Assembly (NCBI RefSeq): GCF_008065135.1
Contig: NZ_CP042914.1
Coordinates: 4,817,404-4,881,403 of the forward strand
Reading direction: 5' to 3'
DNA from: Roseimaritima ulvae
Lineage (GTDB): Bacteria > Planctomycetota > Planctomycetia > Pirellulales > Pirellulaceae
DNA: 64,000 nt
Shown one piece after another: positions 37,909 through 47,496 of the stretch. The stretch's first letter is position 1. Every line of letters starts with the position of its first letter. The position numbers and the translations under genes are program-made. The notes below the pieces were generated by a model, which was not told the origin of the DNA, did no database searches, and was given only the letters and a program-made list of their open reading frames with translations.

Positions 37909-38808
37909 ATGTCCAACGCCATCCTTGCCCTAGCCAACTGTCTGGCATTTTGCATTTCAATATGCGTTTTCGCGGAGGAGGCGTCTGAGGCCAAACGGCA
38001 GTATGATGTGCCGCTGGAAACGTCGGCGATTCTGATGGCAGACCAAGCGGACAATCGCATTCGTTTGTACGATCCGCGGGCCGATGATACCGCGAAGTCG
38101 ACGCTGTGGTGTTACCCGCCGGATGATCAACCTCCGCTTCACTACAAACCGACTGACGCCAAACGTGTCAAGCACGATGGCGTCGTCTACGTCTTGGCGG
38201 CTTATCACGGTCGCGTCCGCTTGGTGCGTTTCCACGATCAAGAACTGATCAAAGACTATCCGTCCTACAGCAGTTGCCATTCGGCGGCACTGCTGCCCGA
38301 CGGTGTGATCGTGACGGCGAACAGCAACCACGGGATGTTGCGTTTGCATCGTTCGCAAGACGACTACAGCGATCTAGAACTTCCCTACGCTCACGGGGTG
38401 TCTTGGGACCAGCAACACAACTGCCTGTGGGCGGTAGGCGATTTCCTCTACCGCATCGATTACTCGGATGGCGAATTGATCGTTGACGAAAAGTTTGCGT
38501 TGCCCTCGAGCCCCACCGGACACGATCTGTTTCCCATGCGGGAGCAGGCGAAGTTATTAGTAAGTAATAACGATGCGTTGTTTGTGTTTGATATTGCCAC
38601 CGAAAAGTTTTCCACGATCTCGGAATTGCATCACATCAAAAGCGCCAGCCAACACGCCGACGGTTCGATTTGGGTGAGCGACCCGCGGGATATCGCGGGC
38701 GCAGCGTCTTGGCAGAGCGATTCGCTGCTGAGGGTGCAGCCCAATGCAGCGGAGAAGCGGTACACGCGCGAGACCTCGCGATTCTATAAAGCGCGTTGGT
38801 GGCAGTAG
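37909..38808 (+). CDS. Secreted beta-propeller-like protein (DUF6528-like)
   Basis: 299 aa from ATG 37909, which begins a signal peptide (ILALANCLAFCISICVFAEE). The longer frame (from 37825) is unlikely. The body has repeated motifs (LMADQADNRIRLYDP, YVLAAYHGRVRLVRF, VIVTANSNHGMLRLH, HNCLWAVGDFLYRID, LLVSNNDALFVFD) suggesting a propeller, and SSCHSAALLPDG and PTGHDLFP match what I recall of DUF6528. Such proteins are found in polysaccharide-degrading Bacteroidetes and planctomycetes; function unknown. Confidence 0.7.
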   Translation: MSNAILALANCLAFCISICVFAEEASEAKRQYDVPLETSAILMADQADNRIRLYDPRADDTAKSTLWCYPPDDQPPLHYKPTDAKRVKHDGVVYVLAAYHGRVRLVRFHDQELIKDYPSYSSCHSAALLPDGVIVTANSNHGMLRLHRSQDDYSDLELPYAHGVSWDQQHNCLWAVGDFLYRIDYSDGELIVDEKFALPSSPTGHDLFPMREQAKLLVSNNDALFVFDIATEKFSTISELHHIKSASQHADGSIWVSDPRDIAGAASWQSDSLLRVQPNAAEKRYTRETSRFYKARWWQ

Positions 38809-39111
38809 CATGGGCCCCTGGCCCGTGTGCGGCACTCTCTGCCTGCGGATTTCGATGCGCCGGTCTACACGGGCCGGGGGCCCAGGGCTGTAAGGGTGTC
38901 GTCAAACGTCGCTTTTCCCGGCTTTTGCAGGAAAGTCAAAAATCAAATTCTCAGATGCATGGTTGTGTTTTACGAGAAAAGGCCGTTTTCATTGTGTTTC
39001 TTACCCTTACAGCCCTGGGCCGGGGGCCCATGCTACTATGGCGCTGGTCTACACGGGCCGGGGGCCCATGCTACTATTGCGCTGCTCTCCACGGGCCGGG
39101 GGCCCATGCTA
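38809..39111. repeat. Cluster of GGGCCGGGGGCCC repeats (repeat D)
   Basis: Three direct copies of ACGGGCCGGGGGCCCATGCT lie near 39015, 39053 and 39091, spaced about 38 bp apart. A fourth partial copy lies near 38868 (CACGGGCCGGGGGCCCAGGG) and an inverted copy near 38807 (AGCATGGGCCCCTGGCCCGT). The inner unit is itself palindromic. The last copy runs into the end of the aldehyde dehydrogenase gene, whose TAG stop (minus strand, 39111-39109) lies in the repeat. The region has no gene. Confidence 0.85.
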
Positions 39112-40479
39112 CTTTTTGCCGGCGTGAATTAGTTTTTTGTTGACGAATTCTAGGATCCCTAGATGCGATAGCTCGCGGCCGTAGCCCGAGTTTTTGATGC
39201 CGCCAAAGGGCAGCTCGGCCTGTGACTTGGTGGGCTGGTTGATGAATACCATGCCGGATTCGATCTGCTCGGCCACTCGTCGCCCGCGCTGGTTGTCTTG
39301 GGTAAACACGCTGCCGCCCAGACCAAAGGACGAATGGTTGGCCAGCTCGATCGCTTCGGCTTCGTCTTTCACCACGTACACCGTGGCCACCGGACCGAAC
39401 AGTTCCTGGTCGAAGGTTGGCGCATCGGGCGTGACATCGGTCAGGATCGTGGGATTGAAATAGGCGCCTTCACGGTCTGGCCGGTCGCCGCCCAACAATA
39501 CGGTGGCTCCCGCGTCGATCGCGGACTGCACCTGTTGTTGCAGTTTGACCGCGGCCTGCTCGGTCGATAGCGGGGAGAGCGTGGTGTCTTCGTCCAAGGG
39601 GTCGCCCAGCTTCATCTGGCTCAGCTGTTCTTTAAAACCCTCCAGAAAACGTTCGGCCACCGGCTCGACGACGATAAAGCGTTTGGAAGCCACGCAGGAC
39701 TGGCCGGCGTTGACCATGCGGCCCTGGACGGCCAGTTCGATCGTGCTGTCCAGATCCGCGTCCTCGAGCACGATGAAGGGATCGTTGCCGCCGAGTTCCA
39801 ACACCGAGCGTTTGAGGTTTTTGCCTGCCACGGCCGCCACGGCCGCGCCGGCTTTCTCGCTGCCGGTTAACGATACGCCCTGAACACGTGAATCGGAGAT
39901 AATCGTTTCGACAAATTCGGAAGGGATGAACAGGTTGGTATATACGCCGGTGGGCAAGCCGCAATCGTGAAACAGGTCCTCGATCGCTTGGGCGCACTGC
40001 GGCACGTTGCTGGCGTGTTTCACCATTACCGTGTTGCCGGCCATGATGTTGGGGGTGGCGAAGCGGATCACCTGGTAGAAGGGGAAGTTCCACGGCATGA
40101 CTCCCATCAATACGCCCAGCGGCGTGTACTGAATGTAGGCGTCGACGCCTTCCACCTCCATCGGCTCGTCGGCCAAAAAGGATTCGGCCCCGTTGGCGTA
40201 GAACTCCGAGATATTCGCGCAGTATTCGATCTCATACTCGCTCTCCGAAATCCGTTTGCCCATGTCTCGCGAAATCAGCCGCGAGTACTCATCGGACCGG
40301 GAGCGCAGCTGCGCGGCGACGTCCAGCAAGCACTGCTTCCGCTCGGCAAACGACGTCTTCCGCCAGGATTGAAAGGCTTGATCGGCTCGTTCAATCGCCG
40401 ACAGCACCTCGTCTTTGCTCAGCGCTTCGAAGCTTTTCAGTTCTTGGTTGGTGGCTGGATTGACGCTGACGATGGACAT
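39109..40479 (-). CDS. Aldehyde dehydrogenase, succinate-semialdehyde dehydrogenase-like
   Basis: 456 aa from ATG 40479, preceded by AAGGAA about 10 nt away; the frame extends to 40575 without support. Catalytic residues: Glu228 in VLELGGND and Cys262 in NAGQSCVASKR; MPWNFPFYQVIRF and LTGSEKAGAAVA are NAD-binding features. C-terminal PFGGIKNSGYGREL and the short length match the Sad/GabD-type NAD(P)-dependent succinate-semialdehyde dehydrogenases, which oxidise the aldehyde to succinate. Substrate range is not certain from sequence. Divergent from the SGNH/PVC gene. Confidence 0.9.
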   Translation of the reverse strand: MSIVSVNPATNQELKSFEALSKDEVLSAIERADQAFQSWRKTSFAERKQCLLDVAAQLRSRSDEYSRLISRDMGKRISESEYEIEYCANISEFYANGAESFLADEPMEVEGVDAYIQYTPLGVLMGVMPWNFPFYQVIRFATPNIMAGNTVMVKHASNVPQCAQAIEDLFHDCGLPTGVYTNLFIPSEFVETIISDSRVQGVSLTGSEKAGAAVAAVAGKNLKRSVLELGGNDPFIVLEDADLDSTIELAVQGRMVNAGQSCVASKRFIVVEPVAERFLEGFKEQLSQMKLGDPLDEDTTLSPLSTEQAAVKLQQQVQSAIDAGATVLLGGDRPDREGAYFNPTILTDVTPDAPTFDQELFGPVATVYVVKDEAEAIELANHSSFGLGGSVFTQDNQRGRRVAEQIESGMVFINQPTKSQAELPFGGIKNSGYGRELSHLGILEFVNKKLIHAGKK

Positions 40480-40713
40480 ACTGAACAATTCCTTCAGGTA
40501 CGAGGTAACCGGTTTACGGCTCGGGCATCTGGGTTCATATCGCATCCGTGGCGGTGCACTCCGCCAGGAAGCCAACTCAACAGGGCCGCAATTTCCGCGC
40601 CGCGAACCGGCATTTCAGGAGCTTTTCCGCCGACTCGTGACACAGCCGTTTATAATAACGCTGCTGTATCTATAAACTTCCCAAAGTCTGTTTCCGTAGG
40701 AAATCGAATTCTT

Positions 40714-43700
40714 ATGCACCGCAATGTCTGTACCACGGTTGTTCGCTGGGCGACCGGCTGGGCCTGCTTTTCGCTCCTTTGCGGAGCCGCACTGGAATCG
40801 TTGGCGGCGGCCGAGCCTGCGCTGTCGCTCGAGCCCCGGCAGCGGGTTGCGTTGGTTGGCAATTCGCTGGCTGAACGCATGAACCTGTATGGCAACTTCG
40901 AAACACGCTGGCACCTGCGGCACGCCGCCAAAGAGACGTTGTTCCGCAATTTTGGCTGGCCGGCCGACAAGGTGGGCATCCAACAACGCCCCAACAGCTA
41001 CACCACCATCGACGACCCGCTGAAGGAATTTGGCCCCAACCTGTTCCTCTGCTTCTTCGGGTTTAACGAATCCTTTGCGGGAACCGATGCGGCCCAGGTC
41101 GAGGCCTTCGTGCAGGCTTACCGCGAGTACATTTCCCAGACCGCCCAGAAATACGGGCAAGACGGCACGGCCCGGTTCGTGCTGGTCAGCCCGACCGCCT
41201 TCGAAGCCACCGGCAATTCGCTGGGGCCGAATCCCGACGAGCGGAATGAAAGCCTGCGTGTGTACCGCGATGCGATCGAACAACTGGCCGCCGCGGACGG
41301 GCACGGGTTTGTCGATTTATTTACGCCCACGCTGGAAAAATTCGCTCAGCAACCCGGCGCCCAATACACGGTCAACGGCGTCCACATGAACGAAGACGGG
41401 GATCGCCTGATCGCTTATGAATTGGAAGCCGCCCTGTTTGGCTCCGATGCCAAACCGGACCTCTCGGGTGAGCGGTATGAACAAGTCCGCAAATGGGTGA
41501 ACGACAAATCCTGGTTGCATCAACAGGACTATCGGATGTTAAACGGCTGGTACGTGTACGGCGGCCGGCGAACCTGGGACACCGAAACCTTTCCCACCGA
41601 GTATCGCAAGATCCGCAAAATGGTGGCCGTTCGTGATCAGTACCTGTGGGATCTGGCCGCTGGCCGCCCCGTCCCGGAGCAACCGGATGACTCGGGCACC
41701 GGCCAAGTCGTCACGCCACCGACGATGTTCGGCACTCGCAGCGAAAACTTCCGCGAGATGCGGGAACCCAAAGAGCTGGTGTACCCCACGCCGGAAGAAT
41801 CGATCGAGATGATGAGCGTGCCGGAAGACTTTCGCGTCGAATTGTTCGCGTCCGAACGCGAATTCCCCGAACTGGCCAACCCCAATCAAATCGCCTTTGA
41901 TTCCAAAGGCCGGTTGTGGGTGTCCTGCATGGCTAACTATCCGCAGTGGCAACCCGGCGCCCAACGCCCCGATGACCGGCTGTTGATTTTGGAAGACACC
42001 GACAACGATGGTCGCGCGGACAAATGCACCACCTTTTACGACCAACTGATTTGCCCCACTGGTTTTGAATTCTGGAACGGTGGCGTGCTGGTGGTCGATG
42101 AACCACGGATCCTGTTCCTGAAAGATACCGACGGCGATGATCAGGCCGACGAAGTGGTCCAGCTGATCGACGGTATCGCCACCGACGACACCCACCACAC
42201 GGTCGGGGCTTGGGAGTTTTCTCACGGCGGTTTGCTGTACATGCTCGAAGGCGTCTCGCTGTCGACCACGCTGGAAACCCCGTGGGGCGCGTTCCGCAAT
42301 AAAAACAGTGGTGGCGGTTACATCCTTGACCCGCACTCGTTGCAGGTTCGCCATTTCCGCACACCCGGCTACGGCAACCCCTGGTGTCTGGTGTTTGATC
42401 AGTGGGGCAACGGCATTGTCGGCGACGGCACCAACGCCAAGCAACACTGGTTGAGCCCCTTAACCGGCCAAGACGTGGACACCCGCAAAACGCTGGAACC
42501 GGTGTTCGACAACGAGGGCATGCGTCCGGCGGTGGGCAACGAATTTCTCTGGTCGCGACATTTCCCCGACGACGTACAAGGGCAATTCATTTATGCCTGT
42601 GTGATCAACATGCACGGTATGCCTCGGTTCACTGTTCGGGACCAACCGGGCACGGCCGGCTTCGAGGGCCAACGCATCGCCGACCTGCTGTCGTCGACCG
42701 ACATGATTTTCCGCCCCGTGGACCCCAAAATCGGTCCCGACGGCGCGCTGTGGTTCGGCGACTGGTGCAACGCTTTGATCGGCCACATGCAGTACTCGCA
42801 GCGGGACCCCAATCGCGATCATACGCATGGCCGCATCTATCGCATGGTGCACACCGAAAAGCCACTTCTGGAAAAGGTGGATTATTCCCAAGCGTCGACT
42901 GCCGAGCTGCTGCAGGCATTGGAAATCTATGAGCTGAGGACGCGTTACCGGATTCGCCGCGAGCTGCGAGATCGGCCCAAGGCGGAAGTCTACGTAGCGA
43001 TCGCCGATTGGATTCGCGGCAGCAGCGATCCACAACGTTTGTGCGAAGCGATGTGGATTCAAGAAAGTTTCCGCGACGTCCACGCGGACCTGTTGGCCAG
43101 CATCCTCAGCTGCGACGAACCGCATGCTCGTGCGGCCGCCGTACATACCATCAGCAACGAACGGCAACGGCTTGCAGACGTCGAGCAGTACCTGTCCACC
43201 GCGGTAAACGACCCCGCGCCGCGTGTGCGTTTGGAAGCTCTCCGCGGGATCAGCTTGCTGGAGTCGCCGCGAGCTACCGAGATGGCGTTGGCGGTGACCA
43301 ATCATCCGCTGGACTATTGGATCGAGTACACGCTGGAGCATACGCTGCACGCCCTCAAACCTCAGTGGTCGGAAGCCGAAGACAGCGAAGACTTTTTGGC
43401 CAATAGCAGCGAACGAGCCCAGAAGTACTTCTTGCGTTACAAACGCCAGTCGGGACCCGGCGGCGCGGCGGCGCGCCCGTTGGACATCGCCGACGACGTC
43501 GACGCTCCGCTGAAAGAACGTTACGCCGCCATCCGCCAACTGGCGAGCATGAAGGGTGGCAACGCCAAACGCGGGGAAGGCGTGTTCAAACAAGTTTGTT
43601 CGGCTTGCCACAAGGTCGGCGAGCTGGGCAAAAAGTTTGGCCCTGATCTATCGGATATCGGCCAGCGTTTTTCCAGTGAGCAAATCGTGCGTTCGATCAC

Positions 43701-44463
43701 CATGCCCAACGACGAAATCGCCAAGGGTTATGAAACCGTGATGGTGCTGACCTACGATGGGGTGACCCACAATGGGTTCATCCTGAAAGAGGACGACGAC
43801 ATCCTCTCGCTGGGCATCGCCGACGGCAAGAAAATCGATGTCGAAAAAGACAACATCGAAATCCGCAAGCCGATGAAAGCCAGTTCGATGCCCGAGGGTC
43901 TGGCCAAAACAATCGCGCCGATTGAGTTCCTGGATCTGCTGGCCTATTTGAACAGCCAACGCAACATCCGTCGTCAAAACTTGGACGAGGGCTGGGTATC
44001 GGCCAAGTACCAGTCGCCGCCGAAACCCAGGACGTTAAACGGAGTCCCGGAAATTTCCGTGGACGCGGCCGTGAAAACCGGTCCCGGCTTTAGTAACTCG
44101 AGCTGGAACGCCGGCTTGCACCTACTGCTGTCGGCCGCGGAACGGCAGGACTTTGATTTCACCTTCCATTCCAACGAGAACACGCAGGATCCCTACCTGA
44201 CAATCCGCTTACAGGAACCGCGAATGCTGAAGCACCTGTGGCTGCGCAACCGTGTCAGCAACCAGTTCCACAGTCGAGCCAAGGGGCTGACCGTATGGGT
44301 CAGCGCGGATAACGAGAACTACCAGAAAGTCTGGACGGCGGAAAAACCACAAGCCGAATGGGTGGTGGACTTCCCCGAGGGCACCCAAGCCCAGTTCATC
44401 CGCATCGGCTTGCAAGGCAAGGGCACGTTGCACCTGCATCAAGCCGCCGTGTTCGGTGAATAA
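40714..44463 (+). CDS. SGNH hydrolase fused to PVC-type haem-binding propeller/HEAT protein
   Basis: 1249 aa. ATG 40714 begins a signal peptide; the frame is open to 39967 only because it runs antisense to the ALDH gene. Residues about 40-260 form an SGNH/GDSL esterase-like domain (VALVGNSLAERM; NGVHMNEDGDRL with the catalytic His). Next comes a PVC-type propeller (about 370-690: ANPNQIAFDSKGRLWVSCMA, ILEDTDNDGRADK), HEAT-like repeats, then a c-type haem motif CSACH (962-966) with GPDLSDIG. The C-terminus is a discoidin-like sandwich. The SGNH domain may deacylate polysaccharides while the haem domain transfers electrons. Confidence 0.9.
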   Translation: MHRNVCTTVVRWATGWACFSLLCGAALESLAAAEPALSLEPRQRVALVGNSLAERMNLYGNFETRWHLRHAAKETLFRNFGWPADKVGIQQRPNSYTTIDDPLKEFGPNLFLCFFGFNESFAGTDAAQVEAFVQAYREYISQTAQKYGQDGTARFVLVSPTAFEATGNSLGPNPDERNESLRVYRDAIEQLAAADGHGFVDLFTPTLEKFAQQPGAQYTVNGVHMNEDGDRLIAYELEAALFGSDAKPDLSGERYEQVRKWVNDKSWLHQQDYRMLNGWYVYGGRRTWDTETFPTEYRKIRKMVAVRDQYLWDLAAGRPVPEQPDDSGTGQVVTPPTMFGTRSENFREMREPKELVYPTPEESIEMMSVPEDFRVELFASEREFPELANPNQIAFDSKGRLWVSCMANYPQWQPGAQRPDDRLLILEDTDNDGRADKCTTFYDQLICPTGFEFWNGGVLVVDEPRILFLKDTDGDDQADEVVQLIDGIATDDTHHTVGAWEFSHGGLLYMLEGVSLSTTLETPWGAFRNKNSGGGYILDPHSLQVRHFRTPGYGNPWCLVFDQWGNGIVGDGTNAKQHWLSPLTGQDVDTRKTLEPVFDNEGMRPAVGNEFLWSRHFPDDVQGQFIYACVINMHGMPRFTVRDQPGTAGFEGQRIADLLSSTDMIFRPVDPKIGPDGALWFGDWCNALIGHMQYSQRDPNRDHTHGRIYRMVHTEKPLLEKVDYSQASTAELLQALEIYELRTRYRIRRELRDRPKAEVYVAIADWIRGSSDPQRLCEAMWIQESFRDVHADLLASILSCDEPHARAAAVHTISNERQRLADVEQYLSTAVNDPAPRVRLEALRGISLLESPRATEMALAVTNHPLDYWIEYTLEHTLHALKPQWSEAEDSEDFLANSSERAQKYFLRYKRQSGPGGAAARPLDIADDVDAPLKERYAAIRQLASMKGGNAKRGEGVFKQVCSACHKVGELGKKFGPDLSDIGQRFSSEQIVRSITMPNDEIAKGYETVMVLTYDGVTHNGFILKEDDDILSLGIADGKKIDVEKDNIEIRKPMKASSMPEGLAKTIAPIEFLDLLAYLNSQRNIRRQNLDEGWVSAKYQSPPKPRTLNGVPEISVDAAVKTGPGFSNSSWNAGLHLLLSAAERQDFDFTFHSNENTQDPYLTIRLQEPRMLKHLWLRNRVSNQFHSRAKGLTVWVSADNENYQKVWTAEKPQAEWVVDFPEGTQAQFIRIGLQGKGTLHLHQAAVFGE

Positions 44464-44470
44464 ACCGTAG

Positions 44471-44498
44471 CCGTAGCCGCACTCGCCAGAGTTTGGAC
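44471..44498 (+). repeat. 3'-end hairpin repeat (GCCA-loop family), first of three
   Basis: CCGTAGCCGC is followed by ACTC-GCCA-GAGT. It starts 8 nt after the stop of the SGNH/PVC gene, in sense. Confidence 0.7.
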
Positions 44499-44502
44499 GT
44501 TG

Positions 44503-44533
44503 CAACCGTAGCCGAACTCGCCAGAGTTCGGAC
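44503..44533 (+). repeat. 3'-end hairpin repeat (GCCA-loop family), second of three
   Basis: CCGTAGCCG is followed by AACTC-GCCA-GAGTT. It is a tandem copy behind the SGNH/PVC gene. Confidence 0.75.
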
Positions 44534-44547
44534 GCGCCGCCCGAGGT

Positions 44548-44577
44548 TCCAAAGTCTGGCGACTTCGGCTACGGCGC
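44548..44577 (-). repeat. 3'-end hairpin repeat (minus orientation), third of three
   Basis: On the minus strand CCGTAGCCG is followed by AAGTC-GCCA-GACTT. It lies about 10 nt after the stop of the convergent BON gene, so each gene of the convergent pair carries its own sense-oriented hairpin. Confidence 0.8.
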
Positions 44578-44585
44578 GCGGCGTA

Positions 44586-45299
44586 CTAATCGACCGTTAG
44601 CGGATTCCAGCCGCTGGGCAGCGGCGGAGTTCGCGGGCGAGCCGCTCGGTTATCCGAGGGACTGGGCAGGTCGGTCGGCTCGGCGACTTGTACTTGGTTC
44701 TCGACGCGGTTGACGCCCGGTTCCAACTGCAGCAGCAGCGCTGCCATGCGTTGATCGGCGGCCGACCCCACCTGTCCCGACAGCGTGGCCGTCCGGCCTT
44801 CGATGGCAACCGTCGTGCCCCGGAAGCGGGATACCGAGGGATTGGTTTGAATCCGCCGATTGATGTCCGCGGCGACTCGTTGAGGATTGCTGGGAGGCAC
44901 CGAAACGGCCGAACGCAAGCGGGTCCGCACCGCGCGGGTACTGCCTTGCTGGGTCTGGTTCATTTGATTGAAGGCCCCGCCAAACAGGCCTCCCAATCCG
45001 CCAAGGCCACCCATGCCGCCAAAACCACCGGCGCCGCCGGCGGCTCCGGTGCCCCCGCCGCCCGCTCCACCAACGGTGCTAAAGCCCTGCACGGTGGAGG
45101 ACGACGCGCCGACGCTGTCGCCTCGATCGACGCTGAACACTGTGTCGGAGTCCACGACCTGGCCTTCGATATCAGCCATTTGAAACCCATTGCCGCCCTC
45201 GGCATCACCCTCGGCGCCTTGTCCGTTGGCGCTTGCTCCGCTCAAAAGAACCAGAGCACAGGCGGTGGCTTGCAATGTGGCCAGTGATAATTTTCGCAT
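44586..45299 (-). CDS. Secreted BON-domain protein
   Basis: 237 aa from ATG 45299. A signal peptide (LATLQATACALVLLSGASANG) is followed by an acidic stretch, a long Gly-rich segment (about 78-112, GGAGGGGTG, GGLGGLGGLFGGAF) and a BON domain (about 145-205: VAADINRRIQTNP, VAIEGRTATLSGQVGSAADQ). BON domains bind membranes or peptidoglycan and often protect the envelope. The Gly-rich part is probably a flexible linker. Function in this organism unknown. Confidence 0.85.
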   Translation of the reverse strand: MRKLSLATLQATACALVLLSGASANGQGAEGDAEGGNGFQMADIEGQVVDSDTVFSVDRGDSVGASSSTVQGFSTVGGAGGGGTGAAGGAGGFGGMGGLGGLGGLFGGAFNQMNQTQQGSTRAVRTRLRSAVSVPPSNPQRVAADINRRIQTNPSVSRFRGTTVAIEGRTATLSGQVGSAADQRMAALLLQLEPGVNRVENQVQVAEPTDLPSPSDNRAARPRTPPLPSGWNPLTVD

Positions 45300-45499
45300 C
45301 GTTTAGGAGTTCCCAGGCGTAATTCGGGGGATTCGTAGACCAAGCCTCTATTTTAACCGCTATGATGGCCCCGAGTTTCGATATTTTGTGAACAAGATTT
45401 GACACCATGCTACGAATGGTGGGGTTGGACCGGATGCAACGCCTCCGCACCGGCAATCCACGCCTCCCCATTCCCTTTTCCCCGCTTCAGGTACTCCCC

Positions 45500-47356
45500 A
45501 TGCGCACTTTTCTGTTGTCGATGGCTGTGGTTCTCAGTTTGCCCGCATGGCTCCAGGCGGCCGATCGGTCGCGTCCCGGAGCTCCGCATCTGTTTCCCCA
45601 CGATGTGCTGGTTTACGGCCGCGTCGACGATGCGACGGAGCTCAAACGGGTGGCGGCGGAAAGCTCCATGGGCAAGCTGCTGAATGACCCCAAACTGAAG
45701 CCGTTGGCCAGCGATTTGTATGGGGCCGGCGCTGAACTGTTTGCTCAGATCAGCGAACGCGTGGGCGTCTCCTTGGACGAATTGTTGAGCATCCCCGAGG
45801 GCGAGGTGGCATTCGCCTTGCTGCCGTTTAGCAACCAACCCGAATCCGATGAAAACGACAGCCCCGAAACCCGCGGCGATTCACCCGAAGCGATCCGAGC
45901 CCGCATTGAGCAGCGTCGCCGCCGCAACGCAATGGTCGGTGCCATTGCGATCATGGAAACCGGCGACCGCAGCCATCTGCTGAAAAACATGCTCGACCGC
46001 CTGGCGGACACTTTGATCAATCAGGGCTACGCATCCAATGACCAAGAAGTTTTTGACACCCAAATCACCGGATTCCGGGCTCCTCGCGTTTCCCAACCGG
46101 GCATCGAATATTGCCAACGTGACGGTGTGACCATCTTTGGCGTGGGCGAAGGCGTGGTGAGCGAAGCGGTGACGCGTTGGCAGGGCAAGGAAGCCTCCAA
46201 ATCGCTGGCTCAAAACGAAGACTTTGCCGCCGTCATGGGGCCCTGCGTGGGTGCCGAAGAGACTCAGCCGCAGGTCACCTTTTTCGTCAATCCGTACGGG
46301 TTCGCCGAGCGGTTTATTAAGTCCGGCGGTGGCGGGGCGGCCCTGGTCTGGCCGATCATCGAAGACTTGGGCTTCAACAAACTCAAAGGCATCGGTGGCA
46401 GCTTTTTCTCCGGCGGCGAAGTGTTTGACGGCATCATGCACGTCCACGTGTTGGTGCAAACGCCTCGCGACGGATTTTTCTCCGTGTTGCGGCCAGCCAC
46501 CGGCGACATCAATCCACCCAAGTGGGTGCCTAACGATATCTCCAGTTACACCACACTGTACTGGGATGTCCCCAATACCTACGACGGGCTGGGACGCATC
46601 CTCGACCGCTTCCAAGGTGAGGATGCGTTGGAGCGGAGGGTCGAAAAACCCTTGCAGGACGCTGCCGAGGTCGATATGCGGAGCGACATCATCGAGCAGT
46701 TGACCGGCCGCGTCACGCTGTGTCGTTGGTTCGAACCACCGGCCCGACTCAACAGCCAATCCCAGTTGGTCGGCTTCGAGGTCAAAGACGCTGCCAAAGC
46801 GGCGGAAGTGATCGAGAAGCTGGCAAAAACCAACGACCGCGTCATTCGCGAAGACGAAGGCAACGTCGTGGTCTATTCGTTTGGCCGCGTTGGCAATGCG
46901 GACAGCTTTCCCGCCAACCTGCGGCGTCCGCAACCGCGAGTGGCTCTGTTGGGAAATCAGATCCTGTACTGCGACAGCGTGCAACTGTTACAACGAGCGA
47001 TCCGCGCCAACGGCGGTGCCGTGCCGCGGCTGACGGGCGTCGTCGAATACGACCTGATCGCCAGCGAAGTAGGCGGCAAGCTGGATGGCCAACCCCCATT
47101 CCTGTTCAGTTTTACTCGCAACCAAGAAATGCTGCGTCAGTTCTACGAAATGGCGGCCTCGCCGGGAACCAAAGAAGCCCTGCGGCGCGGCGCGGACAGC
47201 AACCCGGCAGCCGCGAAATTAGCCGAGATCATGGACCGTCATGAACTGCCGCCCTTTGATTCGCTGTCCAAGTACTTCGCTCCCACCGGTTCGTTTGCCT
47301 ACGATTCGCCCACCGGCATCCACTACACCTCCTTCACGCTGAAAAGCGGCGAGTAA
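45500..47356 (+). CDS. Large secreted planctomycete protein of unknown function
   Basis: 618 aa from ATG 45500, with signal peptide MRTFLLSMAVVLSLPAWLQA; the frame opens at 45407 but that part has no features. The mature protein has recurring units such as FPHDVLVYGRVDDATELK, GVSLDELLSIPEGEVAFALL and YTTLYWDVPNTYDGLGRI, resembling planctomycete DUF3352-like secreted proteins; the match is tentative. No catalytic motif is visible. It stands divergent from the BON gene. Confidence 0.65.
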   Translation: MRTFLLSMAVVLSLPAWLQAADRSRPGAPHLFPHDVLVYGRVDDATELKRVAAESSMGKLLNDPKLKPLASDLYGAGAELFAQISERVGVSLDELLSIPEGEVAFALLPFSNQPESDENDSPETRGDSPEAIRARIEQRRRRNAMVGAIAIMETGDRSHLLKNMLDRLADTLINQGYASNDQEVFDTQITGFRAPRVSQPGIEYCQRDGVTIFGVGEGVVSEAVTRWQGKEASKSLAQNEDFAAVMGPCVGAEETQPQVTFFVNPYGFAERFIKSGGGGAALVWPIIEDLGFNKLKGIGGSFFSGGEVFDGIMHVHVLVQTPRDGFFSVLRPATGDINPPKWVPNDISSYTTLYWDVPNTYDGLGRILDRFQGEDALERRVEKPLQDAAEVDMRSDIIEQLTGRVTLCRWFEPPARLNSQSQLVGFEVKDAAKAAEVIEKLAKTNDRVIREDEGNVVVYSFGRVGNADSFPANLRRPQPRVALLGNQILYCDSVQLLQRAIRANGGAVPRLTGVVEYDLIASEVGGKLDGQPPFLFSFTRNQEMLRQFYEMAASPGTKEALRRGADSNPAAAKLAEIMDRHELPPFDSLSKYFAPTGSFAYDSPTGIHYTSFTLKSGE

Positions 47357-47496
47357 ATCGTTGCGGGCTGCTTAGCAGCCGAAAAACCCTCGCTGACGCT
47401 CGACGCGGCCAGAGGGCATTGGTACGACACAAGGCGCACCACCCCATTTCACCCTCCCTCCGGGACGTGAGATGTTTTATTGACGAAAATCTGGCT

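Noticed and set aside
38809-39111. CRISPR array
   Set aside because: Units are palindromic and GC-rich, spacers are not unique, one unit is inverted, and no cas gene is present.
39967-40713. 249-codon N-terminal extension of the SGNH/PVC gene
   Set aside because: It runs antisense to the aldehyde dehydrogenase gene, and ATG 40714 begins a signal peptide.
42460-43611. Long minus-strand frame (383 codons) antisense to the SGNH/PVC gene
   Set aside because: It has no family match or signal, and its length follows from GC-rich third positions of the real plus-strand gene.
45881-46984. Minus-strand frame of 367 codons opposite the large secreted protein
   Set aside because: No domain, no start signals; an artefact of codon bias.
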